A stretch of 64,000 nucleotides of DNA from Tupaia tana (GCA_026018925.1 JAKSZU010000212.1:186001-250000); one strand, 5' to 3'; shown: positions 28,021-42,604, counted from the stretch's first letter. A program made the numbers and translations. Notes: generated from the sequence alone by a model not told the origin.

Positions 28021-28199
28021 TATTAACAAAACAAAAGATGGAGCTGAGAGCCAGAGAGAAATTCTACCTTTAAAAAAATCGTAAAAAGGAAAAATTAACA
28101 AAAAAATGAGGAGACAGGAGCAGAGAGAGACAGAGACCTCAGAGACACAGAGACAGGGATAGAAGGCCAGAGGGACTCCCTACCACACTAGCTTTGCTT

Positions 28200-30960
28200 G
28201 CTGGAGGCTGAATTATGAGTAGAAAATCTTCATTTCGCCTGTGCCCTGAAATATCTAGTTCCCAGTATCCATGTGGAATCTTCTCAGAGAATGGCTCAAC
28301 TCTCCTGCCTGGGAGAAAGGAGCAGAAGGGCTTATTAATAAAACAAAAGATGGAGCTGAGAGCCAGAGAGAAATTCTACCTTTAAAAAAATCGTAAAAAG
28401 GGGAACCAGCAGTTAGTGTAATGGCTATGTCGCTGGACTCCCACGTAGTCGACCGCGGTTCGCGTCTCGGACCCGGTGGCTTACAACTCACGCCGGGCGC
28501 GAGTGCGTGCGTGCCCAGGATCCCGAGAGGAGAATGGAGGAGAAGGGATTGCGGCGTGACCTTCACCCCTGGGGGGTGATTTCTCGCTTTCTGTCTCTAT
28601 GTCTCTCTCTGTCTATCTGGCGAGCGCACGCGCCCTATAGAGAAAAAACCTCTCCAAAAAAAAAAAATCGTAAAAAGGAAAAATTACCAAAAAAATGAGG
28701 AGAGAGGAGCAGAGAGAGACAGAGACGTCAGAGACACAGAGACAGGGATAGAAGGCCAGAGGGGCTCCCTACCACACTAGCTTTGCTTGCTGGAGGCTGA
28801 ATTATGAGTAGAAAATCTTCATTTCGCCTGTGCCCTGAAATATCTAGTTCCCAGTATCCATGTGGAATCTTCTCAGAGAATGGCTCAACTCTCCTGCCTG
28901 GGAGAAAGGAGCAGAAGGGCTTATTAACAAAACAAATGATGGAGCTGAGAGCCAGAGAGAAATTCTACCTTTAAAAAATCGTAAAAAGGAAAAATTACGA
29001 AAAATGAATGACGAGACAGGAGCAGAGAAAGACAGAGACCTCAGAGACACAAAGACAGGGATAGAAGGCCAGAGGGGCTCCCTACCACACTAGCTTTGCT
29101 TGCTGGAGGCTGAATTATGAGTAGAAAATCTTCATTTCGCCTGTGCCCTGAAATATCTAATTCCCAGTATCCATGTGGAATCTTCTCAGAAAATGGCTCA
29201 ACTCTCCTGCCTGGGAGAAAGGAGCAGAAGGGCTTTTTAACAAAACAAAAGATGGAGCAGAGAGCCAGAGAGAAATTCTACCTTTAAAAAATTCGTGAAA
29301 AGGAAAAATTACCAAAAAAATGAGGAGACAGGAGCAGAGAGAGACAGAGAACTCAGAGACACAGAGACAGGTATAGAAGGCCAGAGGGGCTCCCTACCAC
29401 ACTAGCTTTGCTTGCTGGAGGCTGAATTATGAGTAGAAAATCTTCATTTCGCCTGTGCCCTGAAATATCTAGTTCCCAGTATCCATGTGTAATCTTCTCA
29501 GAGAATGGCTCAACTCTCCTGCCTGGGAGAAAGGAGCAGAAGGGCTTATTAACAAAACAAAAGATGGAGCTGAGTGCCAGAGAGAAATTCTACCTTTAAA
29601 AAAATCGTAAATAGGAAAAATTACCAAAAAAATATGAGGAGACAGGAGCAGAGAGATACAGAGACCTCAGAGACACAGAGAGAGGGATAGAAGGCCAGAG
29701 GGGCTCCCTACCACACTAGCTTTGCTTGCTGGAGGCTGAATTATGAGTAGAAAATCTTCATTTCGCCTGTGCCCTGAAATATCTAGTTCCCAGTATCCAT
29801 GTGGAATCTTCTCAGAGAATGGCTCAACTCTCCTGCCTGGGAGAAAGGAGCAGAAGGGCTTATTAACAAAACAAATGATGGAGCTGAGAGCCAGAGAGAA
29901 ATTCTACCTTTAAAAAATCGTAAAAAGAAAAAATTACTAAAATGAATGACGAGAAAGGAGCAGAAAGGGACAGAGACCTCAGAGACACAGAGACAGGGAT
30001 AGAAGGCCAGAGGGGCTCCCTACCACACTAGCTTTGCTTGCTGGAGGCTGAATTATGAGTAGAAAATCTTCATTTCGCCTGTGCACTGAAATATCTAGTT
30101 CCCAGTAGCCATGTGGAATCTTCTCAGAGAATGGCTCAACTCTCCTGCCTGGGAGAAAGGAGCAGAAGGGCTTATTAACAAAACAAAAGATGGAGCTGAG
30201 AGCCAGAGAGAAATTCTACCTTTAAAAGAATCGTAAAAAGGAAAAATTACCAAAAATAAATGAGGAGACAGGAGCAGAGAGAGACAGAGACCTCAGAGAC
30301 ACAGAGACAGGGATAGAAGGCCAGAGGGGCTCCCTACCACACTAGCTTTGCTTGCTGGAGGCTGAATTATGAGTAGAAAATCTTCATTTCGCCTGTGCCC
30401 TGAAATATCTAGTTCCCAGTATCCATGTGGAATCTTCTCAGAGTATGGCTCAACTCTCCTGCCTGGGAGAAAGGAGCAGAAGGGCTTATTAACAAAACAA
30501 AAGATGGAGCAGAGAGCCAGAGAGAAATTCTACCTTTAAAAAAATCGTAAAAATGAAAAATTACCAAAAAAATTGGAGGAGAGAAGAGCAGAGAGAGACA
30601 GAGACCTCAGAGACACAGAGACAGGGATAGAAGGCCAGAGGGGTTCCCTACTACACTAGCTTTGCTTGCTGGAGGCTGAATTATGAGTAGAAAATCTTCA
30701 TTTCGCCTGTGCCCTGAAATATCTAGTTCCCAGTATCCATGTGGAAACTTCTCAGAGAATGGCTCAACTCTCCTGCCTGGGAGAAAGGAGCAGAAGGGCT
30801 TATTAACAAAACAAAAGATTGAGCTGAGAGCCAGAGAGAAATTCTACCTTTAAAAAAATCTTAAGAAGGAAAAATTACCAAAAAAATGAGGAGACAGGGC
30901 AGAGAGGGACAGAGACCTCAGAGACACAGAGACAGGGATAGAAGGCCAGAGGGGCTCCCT
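28200..30960 (+). repeat. Higher-order block repeated at 43.9-47.0 kb
   Basis: The block matches 43930-46990 at an offset of about 15733 bp, rising to about 16050 bp after one extra monomer near 46091-46402. Shared private variants are GACCTTCACC in the SINE (28558/44291), GGCTTTTTAACAAAAC (29231/44965), CCATGTGTAATC (29483/45217), TGTGCACTGAAAT (30080/45814) and CAGAGTATGG (30440/46487). Confidence 0.8.
28400..28667 (+). mobile_element. tRNA-derived SINE in satellite monomer (copy 8, sub-type c)
   Basis: It is marked by GTGACCTTCACC and CCCTATAGAGAAAA, shared with the copy at 44133. It also has a private CTGTCTATCTGG. It is the only SINE between 23 kb and 34.9 kb. Confidence 0.93.
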
Positions 30961-32549
30961 ACCACACTAGCTTTGCTTGCTGGAGGCTGAATTATGAGTA
31001 GAAAATCTTCATTTCGCCTGTGCCCTGAAATATCTAGTTCCCAGTATCCATGTGGAATCTTCTCAGAGAATGACTCAACTCTCCTGCCTGGGAGAAAGGA
31101 GCAGAAGGGCTTAGTAGCAAAACAAAAGATGGAGCTGAGAGCCAGAGAGAGATTCTACCTTTAAAAAATTCGTAAAAAGGAAAAATTACCAAAAAAATGA
31201 TGAGGCAGGAGCAGAGAGAGACAAAGACCTCAGAGACACAGAGACAGGTATCGAAGGCCAGAGGGGCTCCCTACCACACTAGCTTTGCTTGCTAGAGGCT
31301 GAATTATGAGTAGAAAATCTTCATTTCGCCTGTGCCCTGAAATATCTAGTTCCCAGTATCCATGTGGAATCTTCTCAGAGAATGGCTCAACTCTCCTGCC
31401 TGGGAGAAAGGAGCAGAAGGGCTTATTAACAAAACAAAAGATGGAGCTGAGAGCCAGAGAGAAATTCTACATTTAAAAAAATCGTAAATAGGAAAAATTA
31501 CCAAAAAAATATGAGGAGACAGGATCAGAGAGATACAGAGACCTCAGAGACACAGAGACAGGGATAGAAGGCCAGAAGGGCTCCCTACCACACTAGCTTT
31601 GCTTGCTGGAGGCTGAATAATGAGTAGAAAATCTTCATTTCGCCTGTTCCCTGAAATATCTAGTTCCCAGTATCCATGTGGAATCTTCTCAGAGAATGGC
31701 TCAACTCTCCTGCCTGGGAGAAAGGAGCAGAAGGGCTTATTAACAAAACAAAAGATGGAGCTGAGAGCCAGAGAGAAATTCTACCTTTTAAAAAATCGTA
31801 AAAAGAAAAATTACCAAAAAATGAGGAGACAGGAGCAGAGAGAGACAGAGACCTCAGAGACACAGTGAGAGGGATAGGAGGCCAGAGGGTCTACCTACCA
31901 CACTAGCTTTGCTTGCTGGAGGCTGAATTATGAGTAGAAAATCTTCATTTCGCCTGTGCCCTGAAATATCTAGTTCCCAGTATCCATGTGGAATCTTCTC
32001 AGAGAATGGCTCAACTCTCCTGCCTGGGAGAAAGGAGCAGAAGGGCTTATTAACAAAACAAAAGATGGAGCTGAGAGCCAGAGAGAAATTCTACCTTTAA
32101 AAAAATCGTAAAAAGGAAAAATTACAAAGAAAATGAGGAGACAGGAGCAGAGAGAGACAGAGACCTCAGAGACACAGAGACAGGGATAGATGGCCAGAGG
32201 GGCTCCCTACCACACTAGCTTTGCTTGCTGGAGGCTGAATTATGAGTAGATAATCTTCATTTGGCCTGTGCCCTGAAATATCTAGTTCCCAGTATCCATG
32301 TGGAATCTTGTCACAGAATGGCTCAACTCTCCTGCCTGGGAGAATGGAGCAGAAGGGCTTATTAATAAAACAAAAGATGGAGCTGAGAGCCAGAGAGAAA
32401 TTCTACCTTTAAAAAAATCGTAAAAAGGAAAAATTACCAAAAAAATGAGGAGACAGGAGCAGAGAGAGACAGAGACCTCAGAGACACAGAGACAGGGATA
32501 GAAGGCCAGAGGGGTTCCCTACCACACTAGCTTTGCTTGCTGGAGGCTG

Positions 32550-34735
32550 AATTATGAGCAGAAAATCTTCATTTCGCCTGTGCCCTGAAATATCTAGTTC
32601 CCAGTATCCATGTGGAAACTTCTCAGAGAATGGCTCAACACTCCTGCCTGGGAGAAAGGAGCAGAAGGGCTTATTAACAATACAAAAGATGGAGCTGAGA
32701 GCCAGAGAGAAATTCTACCTTTAAAAAAATCGTAAATAGGAAAAATTACCAAAAAAATATGAGGAGACAGGAGCAGAGAGAGACAGAGACCTCAGAGACA
32801 CAGAGAAAGGGATAGAAGGCCAGAGGGGCTCCCTACCACACTAGCTTTGCTTGCTCGAGGCTGAATTATGAGTAGAAAATCTTCATTTCGCCTGTGCCCT
32901 GAAGTATCTAGTTCCCAGTATCCATGTGGAATCTTCTCAGAGAATGGCTCAACTCTCCTGCCTGGGAGAAAGGAGCAGAAGGGCTTATTAACAAAACAAA
33001 AGATGGAGCTGAGAGACAGAGAGAAATTCTACCTTTAAAAAAATCATAAAAAGGAAAAATTACCAAAAAAATGAGGAGACAGGGCAGAGAGATACAGAGA
33101 CCTCAGAGACACAGAGACAGGAATAGAAGGCCAGAGGGGCTCCCTACCACACGAGCTTTGCTTGCTGGAGGCTGAATTATGAGTAGAAAATCTTCATTTC
33201 GCCTGTGCCCTGAACTATCTAGTTCCCAGTATCCATGTGGAATCTTCTCAGAGAATGGCTCAACTCTCCTGCCAGGGAGAAAGGAGCAGAAGGGCTTATT
33301 AACAAAACAAAAGATGGAGCTGAGAGCCAGAGAGAAATTCTACCTTTAAAAAAATCATAAAAAGAAAAATTACCAAAAAAATGAGGAGACAGGGCAGAGA
33401 GAGACAGAGACCTCAGAGACACAGAGACAGGAATAGAAGGCCAGAGGGGCTCCCTACCACACTAGCTTTTCTTGCTGGAGGTTGAATTATGAGCAGAAAA
33501 TCTTCATTTCGCCTGTGCCCTGAAATATCTAGTTCCCAGTATCCATGTGGAATCTTCTCAGAGAATGGCTCAACACTCCTGCCTGGGAGAAAGGAGCAGA
33601 AGGGCTTATTAACAATACAAAAGATGGAGCTGAGAGCCAGAGAGAAATTCTACCTTTAAAAAAATCGTAAATAGGAAAAATTACCAAAAAAATATGAGGA
33701 GACAGGAGCAGAGAGAGACAGAGACCTCAGAGACACAGAGAAAGGGATAGAAGGCCAGAGGGGCTCCCTACCACACTAGCTTTGCTTGCTGGAGGCTGAA
33801 TTATGAGTAGAAAATCTTCATTTCGCCTGTGCCCTGAAATATCTAGTTCCCAGTATCCATGTGGAATCTTCTCAGAGAATGGCTCAACTCTCCTGCCTGG
33901 GAGAAAGGAGCAGAAGGGCTTATTAACAAAACAAAAGATGGAGCTGAGAGACAGAGAGAAATTCTACCTTTAAAAAAATCATAAAAAGGAAAAATTACCA
34001 AAAAAATGAGGAGACAGGGCAGAGAGAGACAGAGACCTCAGAGACACAGAGACAGGAATAGAAGGCCAGAGGGGCTCCCTACCACACTAGCTTTGCTTGC
34101 TGGAGGCTGAATTATGAGCAGAAAATCTTCATTTCGCCTGTGCCCTGAAATATCTAGTTCCCAGTATCCATGTGGAATCCTCTCAGAGAATGGCTCAACA
34201 CTCCTGCCTGGGAGAAAGGAGCAGAAGGGCTTATTAACAATACAAAAGATGGAGCTGAGAGCCAGAGAGAAATTCTACCTTTAAAAAAATCGTAAATAGG
34301 AAAAATTACCAAAAAAATATGAGGAGACAGGAGCAGAGAGAGACAGAGACCTCAGAGACACAGAGAAAGGGATAGAAGGCCAGAGGGGCTCCCTACCACA
34401 CTAGCTTTGCTTGCTGGAGGCTGAATTATGAGTAGAAAATCTTCATTTCGCCTGTGCCCTGAAATATCTAGTTCCCAGTATCCATGTGGAATCTTCTCAG
34501 AGAATGGCTCAACTCTCCTGCCTGGGAGAAAGGAGCAGAAGGGCTTATTAACAAAACAAAAGATGGAGCTGAGAGCCAGAGAGAAATTCTACCTTTAAAA
34601 AAATTGTAAAAAGGAAAAATTACCCAAAAAATTGAGGAGACAGGAGCAGAGAGAGACAGAGACCTCAGAGACACAGAGACAGGGATAGAAGGCCAGAGGG
34701 GCTCCCTACCACACTAGCTTTGCTTGCTGGAGGCT
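32550..34735 (+). repeat. Alternating two-type monomer block
   Basis: Monomers with ATTATGAGCAGAAAATC, CAACACTCCTGCC and AACAATACAAAAG (near 32560, 33495 and 34110) alternate with monomers having AATCATAAAAAGG, ACAGGGCAGAGAG and GACAGGAATAG. This is a short higher-order repeat of about two to three monomers. The same run appears once more near 51420-52360, about 17.6 kb downstream. Confidence 0.7.
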
Positions 34736-34925
34736 GAATTATGAGTAGAAAATCTTCATTTCGCCTGTGCCCTGAAATATCTAGTTCCCAGTATCCATGT
34801 GGAATCTTCTCAGAGAATGGCTCAACTCTCCTGCCTGGGAGAAAGGAGCAGAAGGGCTTATTAACAAAACAAAAGATGGAGCTGAGAGCCAGAGAGAAAT
34901 TCTACCTTTAAAAAAATCGTAAAAA

Positions 34926-35193
34926 GGGGAACCATCAGTTAGTGTAATGGCTATGTCGCTGGACTCCCACGTAGTCGACCGCGGTTCGCGTCTCGGACCC
35001 GTTGGCTTACAACTCACGCCGGGCGCGAGTGCGTGCGTGCCCAGGATCCCGAGAGGAGAATGGAGGAGAAGGGATTGGGGCGTGACCATCACCCCTGGGG
35101 GGTGATTTCTCGCTTTCTGTCTCTATGTCTCTCTCTGTCTGTCTGGCGAGCGCACGTGCCCTATAGCGAAAAAACCTCTCCAAAAAAAAAAAA
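34926..35193 (+). mobile_element. tRNA-derived SINE in satellite monomer (copy 9, sub-type a)
   Basis: It appears identical by eye to the copy at 14219, including ACCATCAGTT and ACCCGTTGGC. It marks the left end of the second long higher-order block. Confidence 0.93.
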
Positions 35194-37081
35194 TCGTAAA
35201 AAGGAAAAATTACCAAAAAAATGAGGAGACAGGAGCAGAGAGAGACACAGACCTCAGAGACACAGAGACAGGTATAGAAGGCCAGAGGGGCTCCCTACCA
35301 CACTAGCTTTGCTTGCTGGAGGCTGAATTATGAGTAGAAAATCTTCATTTCGCCTGTGCCCTGAAATATCTAGTTCCCAGTATCCATGTGGAATCTTCTC
35401 AGAGAATGGCTCAACTCTCCTGCCTGGGAGAAAGGAGCAGAAGGGCTTGTTAAGAAAACAAAAGATGGAGCTGAGTGCCAGAGAGAAATTCTACCTTTAA
35501 AAAAATCGTAAATAGGAAAAATTACCAAAAAAATATGAGGAGACAGGATCAGAGAGATACAGAGGCTTCAGAGACACAGAGACAGGGATAGAAGGCCAGA
35601 GGGGCTCCCTACCACACTAGCTTTGCTTGCTGGAGGCTGAATTATGAGTAGAAAATCTTCATTTCGCCTGTGCCCTGAAATATCTAGTTCCCAGTATCCA
35701 TGTGGAATCTTCTCAGAGAATGGCTCAACTCTCCTGCCTGGGAGAAAGGAGCAGAAGGGCTTATTAAAAAAACAAAAGATGGAGCTGAGAGCCAGAGAGA
35801 AATTCTACCTTTAAAAAAATTGTAAATAGGATAAATTACCAAAAAAATATGAGGAAACCGGAGCAGAGAGAGACAGAGACCTCAGAGACACAGAGAAATG
35901 GATAGAAGGCCAGAGGGGCTCCCTACCACACTAGCTTTGCTTGCTGGAGGCTGAATTATGAGTAGAAAATCTTCATTTCGCCTGTGCCCTGAAATATCTA
36001 GTTCCCAGTATCCATGTGGAAACTTCTCAGAGAATGGCTCAACTCTCCTGCCTGGGAGATAGGAGCAGAAGGGCTTATTAACAAAACAAATGATGGAGCT
36101 GAGAGCCAGAGAGAAATTCTACCTTTAAAAAATCGTAAAAAGAAAAAATTACCAAAAATGAATGACGAGACAGGAGCAGAGAGAGACAGACACCTCAGAG
36201 ACACAGAGACAAGGATAGAAGGACAGAGGGGCTCCCTACCACACAAGCTTTGCTTGCTGGAGGCTGAATTATGAGTAGAAAATCTTCATTTCGCCTGTGC
36301 CCTGAAATATCTAGTTCCCAGTATCCATGTGGAATCTTCTCAGAGAATGGCTCAACTCTCCTGCCTGGGAGAAAGGAACAGAAGGGCTTATTAACAAAAC
36401 AAAAGATGGAGCTGAGAGCCAGAGAGAAATTCTACCTTTAAAAAAATCGTAAAAATGAAAAATTACCAAAAAAATAGGAGGAGACAGGAGCAGAGAGAGA
36501 CAGAGACCTCAGAGACACAGAGACAGGGATAGAAGGCCAGAGGGGCTCCCTACCACACTAGCTTTGCTTGCTGGAGGCTGAATTATGAGTAGAAAATCTT
36601 CATTTCGCCTGTGCCCTGAAATATCTAGTTCCCAGTATCCATGTGGAAACTTCTCAGAGAATGGCTCAACTCTCCTGCCTGGGAGAAAGGAGCAGAAGGG
36701 CTTATTAACAAAACAAAAGATGGAGCTGAGAGCTAGAGAGAAATTCTACCATTAAAAAAATCGTAAAAAGGAAAAATTACCAAAAAAATGAGGAGACAGG
36801 AGCAGAGAGAGACAGAGACCTCAGAGACACAGAGACAGGGATAGAAGGCCAGAGGGACTCCCTACCACACTAGCTTTGCTTGCTGGAGGCTGAATTATGA
36901 GTAGAAAATCTTCATTTCGCCTGTGCCCTGAAATATCTAGTTCCCAGTATCCATGTGGAATCTTCTCAGAGAATTTCTCAACTCTCCTGCCAGGGAGAAA
37001 TGAGCAGAAGGGCTTATTAATAAAACAAAAGATGGAGCTGAGAGCCAGAGAGAAATTCTACCTTTAAAAAAATCGTAAAAA

Positions 37082-37351
37082 GGGGAACCAGCAGTTAGTG
37101 TAATGGCTATGTCGCTGGACTCCCACGTAGTCGACCGCGGTTCGCGTCTCGGACCCGGTGGCTTACAACTCACGCCGGGCGCGAGTGCGTGCGTGCCCAG
37201 GATCCCGAGAGGAGAATGGAGGAGAAGGGATTGCGGCGTGACCATCACCCCTGGGGGGTGATTTCTCGCTTTCTGTCTCTATGTCTCTCTCTGTCTGTCT
37301 GGCGAGCGCACGCGCCCCATAGCGAAAAAACCTCTCCAAAAAAAAAAAAAA
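37082..37351 (+). mobile_element. tRNA-derived SINE in satellite monomer (copy 10, sub-type b)
   Basis: It is the partner of the copy at 16063, with the CGCGCCCCATAGCG mark and the CAGAGAATTTCTCAAC host monomer. It is 2156 bp from copy 9, whereas the equivalent interval in the first block is one monomer shorter. Confidence 0.93.
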
Positions 37352-37673
37352 TCGTAAAAAGGAAAAATTACCAAAAAAATGAGGAGACAGGAGCAGAGAG
37401 AGACAGAGACGTCAGAGACACAGAGACAGGGATAGAAGGCCAGAGGGGCTCCCTACCACACTAGCTTTGCTTGCTGGAGGCTGAATTATGAGTAGAAAAT
37501 CTTCATTTCGCCTGTGCCCTGAAATATCTAGTTCCCAGTATCCATGTGGAATCTTCTCAGAGAATGGCTCAACTCTCCTGCCTGGGAGAAAGGAGCAGAA
37601 GGGCTTATTAACAAAACAAAAGATGGAGCTGAGAGCCAGAGAGAAATTCTACCTTTAAAAAAATCATAAAAAT

Positions 37674-37943
37674 GAGAACCAGCAGTTAGTGTAACGGCTA
37701 TGTCGCTGGACTCCCTCGTAGTCGACCGCGGTTCGCGTCTCGGACCCGGTGGCTTACAACTCACGCCGGGCGCGAGTGCGTGTGTGCCCAGGATCCCGAG
37801 AGGAGAATGGAGGAGAAGGGATTGCGGCGTGACCATCACCCCTGGGGGGTGATTTCTCGCTTTCTGTCTCTATGTCTCTCTCTGTCTGTCTGGCGAGGGC
37901 ACGCGCCCTATAGCGAAAAAACCTCTCCAAAAAAAAAAAAAAA
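37674..37943 (+). mobile_element. tRNA-derived SINE in satellite monomer (copy 11, sub-type b')
   Basis: It is the partner of the copy at 16656, sharing the ATGAGAACC junction, GTGTAACGG and GGCGAGGGCACG. Private changes are CTCCCTCGTAG and an upstream AATCATAAAAATG. It follows copy 10 by one monomer. Confidence 0.93.
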
Positions 37944-40447
37944 TCGTAAAAAGGAAAAATTACCAAAAAAATGAGGAGACAGGAGCAGAGAGAGACAGAG
38001 ATGTCAGAGACACAGAGACAGGGATAGAATGCCAGAGGGGCTCCCTACCACACTAGCTTTGCTTGCTGGAGGCTGAATTATGAGTAGAAAATCATTTCGC
38101 CTGTGCCCTGAAATATCTAGTTCCCAGTATCCATGTGGAATCTTCTCAGAGAATGGCTCAACTCTCCTGCCTGGGAGAAAGGAGCAGAAGGGCTTATTAA
38201 CAAAACAAATGATGGAGCTGAGAGCCAGAGAGAAATTCTACCTTTAAAAAATCGTAAAAGAAAAATTACAAAAAATGAATGACGAGACAGGAGCAGAGAA
38301 AGACAGAGACCTCAGAGACACAGAGACAGGGATAGAAGGCCAGAGGGGCTCCCTACCACACTAGCTTTCCTTGCTGGAGGCTGAATTATGAGTAGAAAAT
38401 CTTCATTTCGCCTGTGCCCTGAAATATCTAGTTCCCAGTATCCATGTGGAATCTTCTCAGAAAATGGCTCAACTCTCCTGCCTGGGAGAAAGGAGCAGAA
38501 GGGCTTATTAACAAAACAAAAGATGGAGCTGAGAGCCAGAGAGAAATTCTACATTTAAAAAATTCGTAAAAAGGAAAAATTACCAAAAAAATGAAGAGAC
38601 AGGAGCAGAGAGAGACAGAGACCTCAGAGACACAGAGACAGGTATAGAAGGCCAGAGGGGCTCCCTACCACACTAGCTTTGCTTGCTGGAGGCTGAATTA
38701 TGAGTAGAAAATCTTCATTTCGCCTGTGCCCTGAAATATCTAGTTCCCAGTAGCCATGTGGAATCTTCTCAGAGAATGGCTCAACTCTCCTGCCTGGGAG
38801 AAAGGAGCAGAAGGGCTTATTAGCAAAACAAAAGATGGAGCTGAGAGCCAGAGAGAAATTCTACCTTTAAAAAAATCGTAAATAGGAAAAATTACCAAAA
38901 AAATATGAGGAGACAGGAGCAGAGAGATACAGAGACCTCAGACACAGAGACATGTATAGAAGGCCAGAGGGGCTCCCTACCACACTAGCTTTGCTTGTTG
39001 GAGGCTGAATTATGAGTAGGTAATCTTCATTTGGCCTGTGCCCTGAAATAACTAGTTCCCAGTATCCATGTGGAATCTTCTCAGAGAATGGCTCAATTCT
39101 CCTGCCTGGGAGAAAGGAGCAGAAGGGCTTATTAACAAAACAAAAGATGGAGCTGAGTGCCAGAGAGAAATTCTACCTTTAAAAAAATCGTAAAAATGAA
39201 AAATTACCAAAAAAATAGGAGGAGACAGGAGCAGAGAGAGACAGAGACTTCAGAGACACAGAGACAGGGATAGAAGGTCAGAGGGGCTCCCTACTACATT
39301 AGCTTTGCTTGCTGGAGTCTGCATTATGAGTAGAAAATCTTCATTTCGCCTGTGCCCCGAAATATCTAGTTCCCAGTATCCATGTGGAATCTTCTCAGAG
39401 AATGGCTCAACTCTCCTTCCTGGGAGAAAGGAGCAGAAGGGCTTATTAACAAAACAAATGATGGAGCTGAGAGCCAGAGAGAAATTCTACCTTTAAAAAA
39501 TCGTAAAAAGAAAAAATTACCAAAAATGAATGACGAGACAGGAGCAGAGAAAGACAGAGACCTCAGAGACACAAAGACAGGGATAGAAGGCCAGAGGGGC
39601 TCCCTACCACACTAGCTTTGCTTGCTGGAGGCTGAATTATGAGTCGAAAATCTTCATTTCGCCTGTGCCCTGAAATATCTAGTTCCCAGTATCCATGTGG
39701 TATCTTCTCAGAGAATGGCTCAACTCTCCTGCCAGGGAGAAAGGAGCAGAAGGGCTTATTAACAAAACAAAAGATGGAGCTGAGAGCCAGAGAGTAATTC
39801 TACCTTTAAAAAAATTTTAAAAAGGAAAAATTACCAAAAAATTGAGGAGACTGGAGCAGAGAGAGACAGATACCTCAGAGACACAGAGACAGGGATAGAA
39901 GGCCAGAGGCGCTCCCTACCACACTAGCTTTGCTTGCTGGAGGCTGAATTATGAGTAGAAAATCTTCATTTCGCCTGTGCCCTGAAATATCTAGTTCCCA
40001 GTATCCATGTGGAATCTTCTCAGAGAATGGCTCAACTCTCCTGCCTGGGAGAAAGGAGCAGAAGGGCTTATTAAAAAAACAAAAGATGGAGCTGAGAGCC
40101 AGAGAGAAATTCTAACTTTAAAAAAATCGTAAAAAGGAAAAATTACCAAAAAAATGAGGAGACAGGAGGAGAGAGAGACAGAGACCTCAGAGACACAGAG
40201 ACAGGGATAGAAGGCCAGAGGGGCTCCTTACCACACAAGCTTTGCTTGCTGGAGGCTGAATTATGAGTAGAAAATCTTCATTTCGCCTGTGCCCTGAAAT
40301 ATCTAGTTCCCAGTATCCATGTGGAATCTTCTCAGAGAATGGCTCAACTCTCCTGCCTGGGAGAAAGGAGCAAAAGGGCTTATTAACAAAACAAAAGATG
40401 GAGCTGAGAGCCAGAGAGAAATTCTACCTTTAAAAAAATCGTAAAAA

Positions 40448-40716
40448 GGGGAACCAGCAGTTAGTGTAATGGCTATGTCGCTGGACTCCCACGTAGTCGA
40501 CCGCGGTTCGCGTCTCGGACCCGGTGGCTTACAACTCACGCCGGGCGCGAGTGCGTGCGTGCCCAGGATCCCGAGAGGAGAATGGAGGAGAAGGGATTGG
40601 GGCGTGACCATCACCCCTGGGGGGTGATTTCTCGCTTTCTGTCTCTATGTCTCTCTCTGTCTGTCTGGCGAGCGCACGTGCCCTATAGCGAAAAAACCTC
40701 TCCAAAAAAAAAAAAA
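40448..40716 (+). mobile_element. tRNA-derived SINE in satellite monomer (copy 12, sub-type a)
   Basis: It is the partner of the copy at 19117, with GATTGGGGCG and GCACGTGCCC. It retains CTCGCTTTCTG where copy 5 has CTCACTTTCTG. The host monomer has a private GGAGCAAAAGGGC. Confidence 0.93.
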
Positions 40717-42604
40717 TCGTAAAAAGGAAAAATTACCAAAAAAATGAGGAGACAGGAGCAGAGAGAGACAGAGACGTCAGAGACACAGAGACAGGGATAG
40801 AAGGCCAGAGGGGCTCCCTACCACACTAGTTTTGCTTGCTGGAGGCTGAATTATGAGTAGAAAATCTTCATTTCGCCTGTGCCCTGAAATATCTAGTTCC
40901 CAGTATCCATGTGGAATCTTCTCAGAGAATGGCTCAACTCTCCTGCCTGGAAGAAAGGAGCAGAAGGGCTTGTTAAGAAAACAAAAGATGGAGCTGAGTG
41001 CCAGAGAGAAATTCTACCTTTAAAAAAATCGTAAATAGGAAAAATTACCAAAAAAATATGAGGAGACAGGATCAGAGAGATACAGAGGCCTCAGAGACAC
41101 AGAGACAGGGATAGAAGGCCAGAGGGGCTCCCTACCACACTAGCTTTGCTTGCTGGAGGCTGAATTATGAGTAGAAAATCTTCATTTCGCATGTGCCCTG
41201 AAATATCTAGTTCCCAGTATCCATGTGGAATCTTCTCAGAGAATGGCTCAACTCTCCTGCCTGGGAGAAAGGAGCAGAAGGGCTTATTAACAAAACAAAA
41301 GATGGAGCTGAGAGCCAGAGAGAAATTCTACCTTTAAAAAAATTGTAAATAGGATAAATTACCAAAAAAATATGAGGAGACCGGAGCAGAGAGAGACAGA
41401 GACCTCAGAGACACAGAGAAATGGATAGAAGGCCAGAGGGGCTCCCTACCACACTAGCTTTGCTTGCTGGAGGCTGAATTATGAGTAGAAAATCTTCATT
41501 TCGCCTGTGCCCTGAAATATCTAGTTCCCAGTATCCATGTGGAAACTTCTCAGAGAATGGCTCAACTCTCCTGCCTGGGAGAAAGGAGCAGAAGGGCTTA
41601 TTAACAAAACAAATGATGGAGCTGAGAGCCAGAGAGAAATTCTACCTTTAAAAAATCGTAAAAAGAAAAAATTACCAAAAATGAATGACGAGACAGGAGC
41701 AGAGAGAGACAGACACCTCAGAGACACAGAGACAAGGATAGAAGGACAGAGGGGCTCCCTACCACACAAGCTTTGCTTGCTGGAGGCTGAATTATGAGTA
41801 GAAAATCTTCATTTCGCCTGTGCCCTGAAATATCTAGTTCCCAGTATCCATGTGGAATCTTCTCAGAGAATGGCTCAACTCTCCTGCCTGGGAGAAAGGA
41901 GCAGAAGGGCTTATTAACAAAACAAAAGATGGAGCTGAGAGCCAGAGAGAAATTCTACCTTTAAAAAAATCGTAAAAATGAAAAATTACCAAAAAAATAG
42001 GAGGAGACAGGAGCAGAGAGAGACAGAGACCTCAGAGACACAGAGACAGGGATAGAAGGCCAGAGGGGCTCCCTACCACACTAGCTTTGCTTGCTGGAGG
42101 CTGAATTATGAGTAGAAAATCTTCATTTCGCCTGTGCCCTGAAATATCTAGTTCCCAGTATCCATGTGGAATCTTCTCAGAGAATGGCTCAACTCTCCTG
42201 CCTGGGAGAAAGGAGCAGAAGGGCTTATTAACAAAACAAAAGATGGAGCTGAGAGCTAGAGAGAAATTCTACCATTAAAAAAATCGTAAAAAGGAAAAAT
42301 TACCAAAAAAATGAGGAGACAGGAGCAGAGAGAGACAGAGACCTCAGAGACACAGAGACAGGGATAGAAGGCCAGAGGGACTCCCTACCACACTAGCTTT
42401 GCTTGCTGGAGGCTGAATTATGAGTAGAAAATCTTCATTTCGCCTGTGCCCTGAAATATCTAGTTCCCAGTATCCATGTGGAATCTTCTCAGAGAATTTC
42501 TCAACTCTCCTGCCAGCGAGAAATGAGCAGAAGGGCTTATTAATAAAACAAAAGATGGAGCTGAGAGCCAGAGAGAAATTCTACCTTTAAAAAAATCGTA
42601 AAAA